A DNA stretch of 64,000 nt from contig NZ_RAPR01000001.1 in assembly GCF_003610235.1 (NCBI RefSeq), forward strand, positions 868,001-932,000. The letters run 5' to 3'. Under the pieces are notes generated by a model. It was not told where the DNA came from. It saw nothing but the letters and a program-made list of their open reading frames with translations, and ran no database searches. The position numbers and the translations under genes are program-made. Positions 60,808-64,000 of this stretch are shown in pieces (position 1 is the stretch's first letter; each line of letters opens with the position of its first letter). Source of the stretch: Catellatospora citrea (GTDB taxonomy: Bacteria; Actinomycetota; Actinomycetes; Mycobacteriales; Micromonosporaceae).

Positions 60808-63339
60808 CTAGCGCGACCGCCGCGCGGGCAGCCTGCGGGCCAGGTAACGGGCGGTATGGCCATCGGCGGCGGCGATCTGCTCCGGGGTGCCCGCGGCGAC
60901 GATCCGGCCGCCCGCGTCGCCGCCGCCCGGCCCCAGATCGACGACCCAGTCGGCGGCCGCGACCACGCCCATGTCGTGCTCCACGACGACCACCGTGTTC
61001 CCGGCGTCGACCAGGTCCTGCAACTGGCCCATCAGCAGCTCGACGTCGGCCGGATGCAGGCCGGTGGTCGGCTCGTCCAGCAGGTAGAGGGTGTGCCCGC
61101 GGTGGGCGCGCTGCAGCTCGGTGGCGAGTTTGATGCGCTGCGCCTCACCGCCGGACAGCTCGGTGGCGGGCTGGCCGAGCCGCAGGTAGCCGAGGCCGAC
61201 CTCGCGCAGGGTGCCCAGACTCCGGGCAGCCGCGGGCACGTCGGCCAGGAAGCGCGCGGCCTGCTCGACGGTCATCGCCAGCACGTCGGCGATGGTGGCG
61301 CCGCGGTACGTGATCTCCAGCGTCTCCGGGTCGTAGCGGGCGCCGTGGCAGTCGGGGCAGGTCGCGTAGGTGCCGGGCAGGAAGATCAGTTCCACGGTGA
61401 CGAAGCCCTCGCCCTGGCACGTCGGGCAGCGGCCGGCCGGCACGTTGAACGAGAACCGCCCGGGGTCGTAGCCGCGGGCCCGCGCCTGTTCGGTGCCCGC
61501 GAAGACCTTGCGTACGGCGTCGAACATGCCGGTGTAGGTGGCGAGGTTCGAGCGGGGCGTGCGGCCGATCGGCTTCTGGTCCACGCGTACCAGCCGGTCG
61601 AAGTGCTCCAGGCCGCGCACGTCGGCGGCGAGCACGTCCTGGTCGTCGACCGGCGCGACGCCCAGCTCCCCTTCGGCGTCGTCGTCGGGCTCCGCGGCCG
61701 CGACGCCGAGGTGGCGGGCGACGACCTCGGCCACCACCTGCGTGACCAGTGTCGACTTGCCGGATCCGGACACCCCGGTCACCGCGGTCAGCACCCCCAG
61801 CGGCAGGTCGGCGTCCAGGTCGCGCAGGTTGTGCCGGTTGACGCCGCGCAGCCGCAGCCAGCCGGTGGGGTGGCGCGGGTCGCGCCGCCGCGGGCGGGCT
61901 CGGCCGGGGAACAGGTACGGGCGGGTGGCCGACTCGGCGGCGTCGCGCAGCCCGGCGACCGGTCCGCTGTAGACGATCCGACCGCCGGCCTCGCCCGCGC
62001 CGGGCCCGACGTCGACGACCCAGTCCGCCCGGCGTACCACGTCCATGTCGTGCTCCACGACGAAGACGGAGTTGCCCGCGGTGCGGAGCTGGTCGAGGAC
62101 CTGCAGCAGCGGCTCGGCGTCGGCGGGGTGCAGGCCGGCCGACGGCTCGTCGAGCACGTACACCACCCCGAACAGGCCCGAGCGCAGCTGGGTCGCGATC
62201 CGCAGCCGCTGCGCCTCGCCCGGCGACAGCGTCGGCGCGGACCGATTGAGCTGCAGGTAGCCGAGCCCCAGGCCGGTCAGCACGTCGATCCGCTCGGTCA
62301 GGTCGGCGGCGAGCGTGCGGGCCACCTCGGTGCGCTCCCCCGACAGCGACGACTCCCACGCCGGCTCCGGGTCGGCCAGGGTCGCGGTGGGCCGCAGCAC
62401 CTCGGCCAGCTCCGACAGGGGCAGCGCGACGAGTTCGGCGATGGTGCGCCCGGCGAAGACGACCGCCAGCGCCTCCGGCCGCAGCCCGGTCCCGCCGCAG
62501 GTGGGGCACGGCCCGATCGTCACGAAGCGCAGCGCGCGGGCGCGGTTGCGCTCGCTCTTGGAGTCGGTCAGCGTGTGCATGATGTGCGACCGCGCGCTCC
62601 AGAACCGCCCGTTGTACACGGCCTCGCCGCGGTCCCGGTGCGGATGCACCTCGACGACCGGCTGCTCGTCGGTGTAGAGGATCCAGTCCCGCTGCGCCTT
62701 CGGCAGCCGGTGCCAGGGCCGGTCCACGTCGACGCCGAGCGTCACGAGGATGTCGCGCAGGTTGACGCTCTGCCACGCGCCGGGCCAGGCCGCCACCGCG
62801 CCCTCGCGGATGCTCAGGTTCGGGTCGGGCACCATGAGCCGTTCGGAGACCACGTGCGTGCGACCCAGGCCGTGGCAGGTCGGGCACGCGCCCGCGACGG
62901 TGTTCGGGGAGAACGCCTCGGCCTCCAGCCGCTGGGTGGTGCCGGCCGGGTACGTGCCGGCGCGCGACAGCAGCAGCCGCAGCAGGTTCGACAGGGTGGT
63001 CAGCGTGCCCACGGTAGAGCGGGCCCCGCCCGAGCCACGGCGCTGCTGCAGCGCGACCGCCGGAGGCAACCCGGTGATCTCCTTGAGCTGGGGCGCGGGC
63101 AGCTGGTGGAGCAATCGGCGGGCGTACGGCGCGACCGACTCGAAGTATCGCCGCTGGGCTTCGGCGTAGATGGTGGCGAACGCCAGTGAGGACTTGCCCG
63201 AGCCGGAGATGCCGGTGAACGCGACCAGGGCGTCGCGTGGCAGGTCCACGTCCACGTCGCGCAGGTTGTGCACCCGCGCACCGCGCACCCGGACGAACGG
63301 ATCGTGAGCCGGCGGGCTCGGCTGCCGCGTCCTGGGCAC
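60808..63339 (-). CDS. UvrA2-type excinuclease ATPase (UvrA paralogue)
   Basis: An 843-residue tandem ABC ATPase of the UvrA family, about 100 residues shorter than housekeeping UvrA. Walker A motifs GISGSGKSS and GVSGSGKST; signatures [15 protein letters not shown] and [15 protein letters not shown]; Walker [13 protein letters not shown] and [12 protein letters not shown]; zinc fingers CPTCHG/CPTCGG and CPTCQG...CPDCHG. The UvrB-binding domain seems missing or reduced. Class II UvrA proteins often act in drug tolerance or export. GTG 63339 is the start (GGGAGGCGA upstream); the longer open frame would run through the repeat element. Confidence 0.87.
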   Translation of the reverse strand: MPRTRQPSPPAHDPFVRVRGARVHNLRDVDVDLPRDALVAFTGISGSGKSSLAFATIYAEAQRRYFESVAPYARRLLHQLPAPQLKEITGLPPAVALQQRRGSGGARSTVGTLTTLSNLLRLLLSRAGTYPAGTTQRLEAEAFSPNTVAGACPTCHGLGRTHVVSERLMVPDPNLSIREGAVAAWPGAWQSVNLRDILVTLGVDVDRPWHRLPKAQRDWILYTDEQPVVEVHPHRDRGEAVYNGRFWSARSHIMHTLTDSKSERNRARALRFVTIGPCPTCGGTGLRPEALAVVFAGRTIAELVALPLSELAEVLRPTATLADPEPAWESSLSGERTEVARTLAADLTERIDVLTGLGLGYLQLNRSAPTLSPGEAQRLRIATQLRSGLFGVVYVLDEPSAGLHPADAEPLLQVLDQLRTAGNSVFVVEHDMDVVRRADWVVDVGPGAGEAGGRIVYSGPVAGLRDAAESATRPYLFPGRARPRRRDPRHPTGWLRLRGVNRHNLRDLDADLPLGVLTAVTGVSGSGKSTLVTQVVAEVVARHLGVAAAEPDDDAEGELGVAPVDDQDVLAADVRGLEHFDRLVRVDQKPIGRTPRSNLATYTGMFDAVRKVFAGTEQARARGYDPGRFSFNVPAGRCPTCQGEGFVTVELIFLPGTYATCPDCHGARYDPETLEITYRGATIADVLAMTVEQAARFLADVPAAARSLGTLREVGLGYLRLGQPATELSGGEAQRIKLATELQRAHRGHTLYLLDEPTTGLHPADVELLMGQLQDLVDAGNTVVVVEHDMGVVAAADWVVDLGPGGGDAGGRIVAAGTPEQIAAADGHTARYLARRLPARRSR

Positions 63340-63416
63340 ACTCGCCTCCCGGGGCGGATTCGGTCCCAGCCGAGCATATCGCCCTACTTGCCCGCATTCC
63401 GGCCTTCCCGGGTTCC

Positions 63417-63497
63417 CTTGATCCCCCGACTTGCCTGGCACCTGTGCGTATCGTGAACCCGGATCCGACCACGTGCCAGGCAAGTCGGCCGATCTTG
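63417..63497 (+). repeat. Intergenic inverted-repeat element, copy 3
   Basis: CCGACTTGCCTGGCAC (63426-63441) pairs perfectly with 63473-63488; outer ends CTTGATC (63417-63423) and GATCTTGAG continue the pairing imperfectly. The loop contains TGTGCGTATCGTGAACC, matching copies 1 and 2. It lies between the uvrA2 start and the rpmJ stop, close to a separate terminator. Confidence 0.82.
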
Positions 63498-63499
63498 AG

Positions 63500-63523
63500 C
63501 GCCCGGCGGCGGGCCGCCGGGCG
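63500..63523 (-). terminator. Terminator hairpin after rpmJ
   Basis: CGCCCGGCGGC (63500-63510) and GCCGCCGGGCG (63513-63523) form an 11-bp dyad 9 bp after the rpmJ stop. Confidence 0.65.
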
Positions 63524-63532
63524 GTGCGCGGG

Positions 63533-63655
63533 TCAGCCCTGGCGGGTCTTCTGGCGCGGGTCGGCCTTGTTGATCACGAAAACGGCGCCGTGACGGCGCA
63601 CCACGATCGAGTTCGGCCGGTTCTTGAGACTGCGTAGCGAGCTTCTGACCTTCAT
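63533..63655 (-). CDS. rpmJ: 50S ribosomal protein L36, zinc-independent (type B)
   Basis: A 40-residue protein, too short for usual ORF cut-offs. It reads [15 protein letters not shown], then [20 protein letters not shown] and KTRQG, the pattern of the Cys-free L36 paralogue (YkgO type). The zinc ribbon Cys and His ligands of the housekeeping L36 are missing. It belongs to the large ribosomal subunit. ATG 63655 follows GGGCAGG. In many bacteria this form is made under zinc limitation; no Zur-like box is visible upstream. Confidence 0.85.
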   Translation of the reverse strand: MKVRSSLRSLKNRPNSIVVRRHGAVFVINKADPRQKTRQG

Positions 63656-63817
63656 GTGGCACCTGCCCTTCTGGTTGCGCCTTCAACAACCGAGGCGGCC
63701 CGACGCGCATTCCCACAGCTCAGCCGCCCATCAGCGTAAACCCGGCAAAACACCATGTTCAGGCGATGAGACGCGCGATGATCGGGATGAGCAGACAACG
63801 CCGAACAAGGGAGCATC

Positions 63818-64000
63818 ATGAGCACGTCGTCCGCGGCGGGAGCCGGCGGTTTCGCCGGACAGCCGGTGCCCGTACAGCCCGTCGACCCCAGCCGGGCGAT
63901 GGTCTCCGTCGCCACCTATCCGGAGTACGCCGACGCGCAGCGCGCGGTGGACTTCCTGTCCGACAACAAGTTCCCCGTCGAGCACAGCGCGATCGTCGGC
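63818..64000 (+). CDS. N-terminal part of a YflT-like general stress protein
   Basis: The first 61 residues are in the window. After a Gly/Ala/Pro-rich leader comes AMVSVATYPEYADAQRAVDFLSDNKFPVEHSAIVG, which matches the start of the general-stress (GSP17M/YflT) domain of actinobacteria. These are cytoplasmic or membrane-linked stress proteins of unknown mechanism. AAGGGAG precedes ATG 63818. The rest lies to the right of the window. Confidence 0.75.
   Translation, partial: MSTSSAAGAGGFAGQPVPVQPVDPSRAMVSVATYPEYADAQRAVDFLSDNKFPVEHSAIVG

Noticed and set aside
60856..63189. 777-codon plus-strand frame over the UvrA2 gene
   Set aside because: Antisense shadow; the minus strand shows two Walker A motifs and zinc fingers in order.
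63340..63483. Longer start for the UvrA2 gene
   Set aside because: The extra residues are encoded by the repeat element; GTG 63339 has a good ribosome-binding site and begins just before the conserved VRGARVHNL.
63656..63800. Possible Zur box upstream of rpmJ
   Set aside because: No TGAAAAT-type dyad found in the stretch.

Overview
The window is very G+C-rich, densely coded DNA with many ATGA start/stop overlaps, frequent GTG/TTG starts and families typical of filamentous Actinobacteria (ECF sigma factor with DGPF partner, DUF6928, MerR/MarR/Rrf2 regulators, PBP1-type synthase with proline-rich tails). A Micromonosporaceae-like actinomycete is my best guess, but no rRNA or other diagnostic marker is present. 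I see no tRNA, rRNA, CRISPR array, transposase or phage genes.

Layout. 1-6139: right-hand part of what looks like a specialised-metabolite/glycosylation cassette (flavin reductase end, an MFS exporter missing its start, GT1-type glycosyltransferase, a GT-A-like protein, cytochrome P450, GT2-type glycosyltransferase), translationally coupled and cut by the left edge. 6153-14544: two aldo/keto reductases (one under a promoter filled with TetR-type operators, one with a MerR activator), a class A penicillin-binding protein, SMI1/DUF4304 proteins and an esterase. 14569-20513: ChvE-MmsA-MmsB monosaccharide ABC operon with palindromic operators, then a DHA2 drug exporter. 20541-31357: divergent dgdR/dgdA, a MerR plus papain-like-fold protein, a flavin monooxygenase-MarR-CocE-DUF3237 operon, a frameshifted ECF42-type sigma gene with its DGPF partner, and a membrane protein/regulator pair behind a 28-bp palindrome. 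31380-42193: secreted proteins, a PoxB-type pyruvate dehydrogenase, and a phosphonate-utilisation locus (ABC transporter, phosphonatase-like hydrolase, FAD oxidase, divergent GntR regulator). 42219-46816: SDR and a PaoABC-type molybdenum aldehyde oxidoreductase. 47001-64000: secreted and membrane proteins, an orphan OmpR-type regulator with an altered receiver, an acyltransferase, an Rrf2 regulator with two tandem operators facing an NAD(P)-binding oxidoreductase, a DUF11 surface protein, stress-type proteins (GlsB-like, hemerythrin, YflT-like), a UvrA2-type ATPase and a small zinc-independent L36 gene.

The least explained structure is a family of about 70-80 bp intergenic inverted-repeat elements, three copies (20541-20610 reversed, 48415-48495, 63417-63497), which share both the stem and an asymmetric loop core. 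Other notable points are the phosphonate locus that seems to use an oxidase instead of the PhnW transaminase, the frameshifted sigma factor, and several promoter regions where operators and promoter elements can be read directly. Most other genes are ordinary accessory metabolism. Function calls rest on motif recognition only; no search was run.
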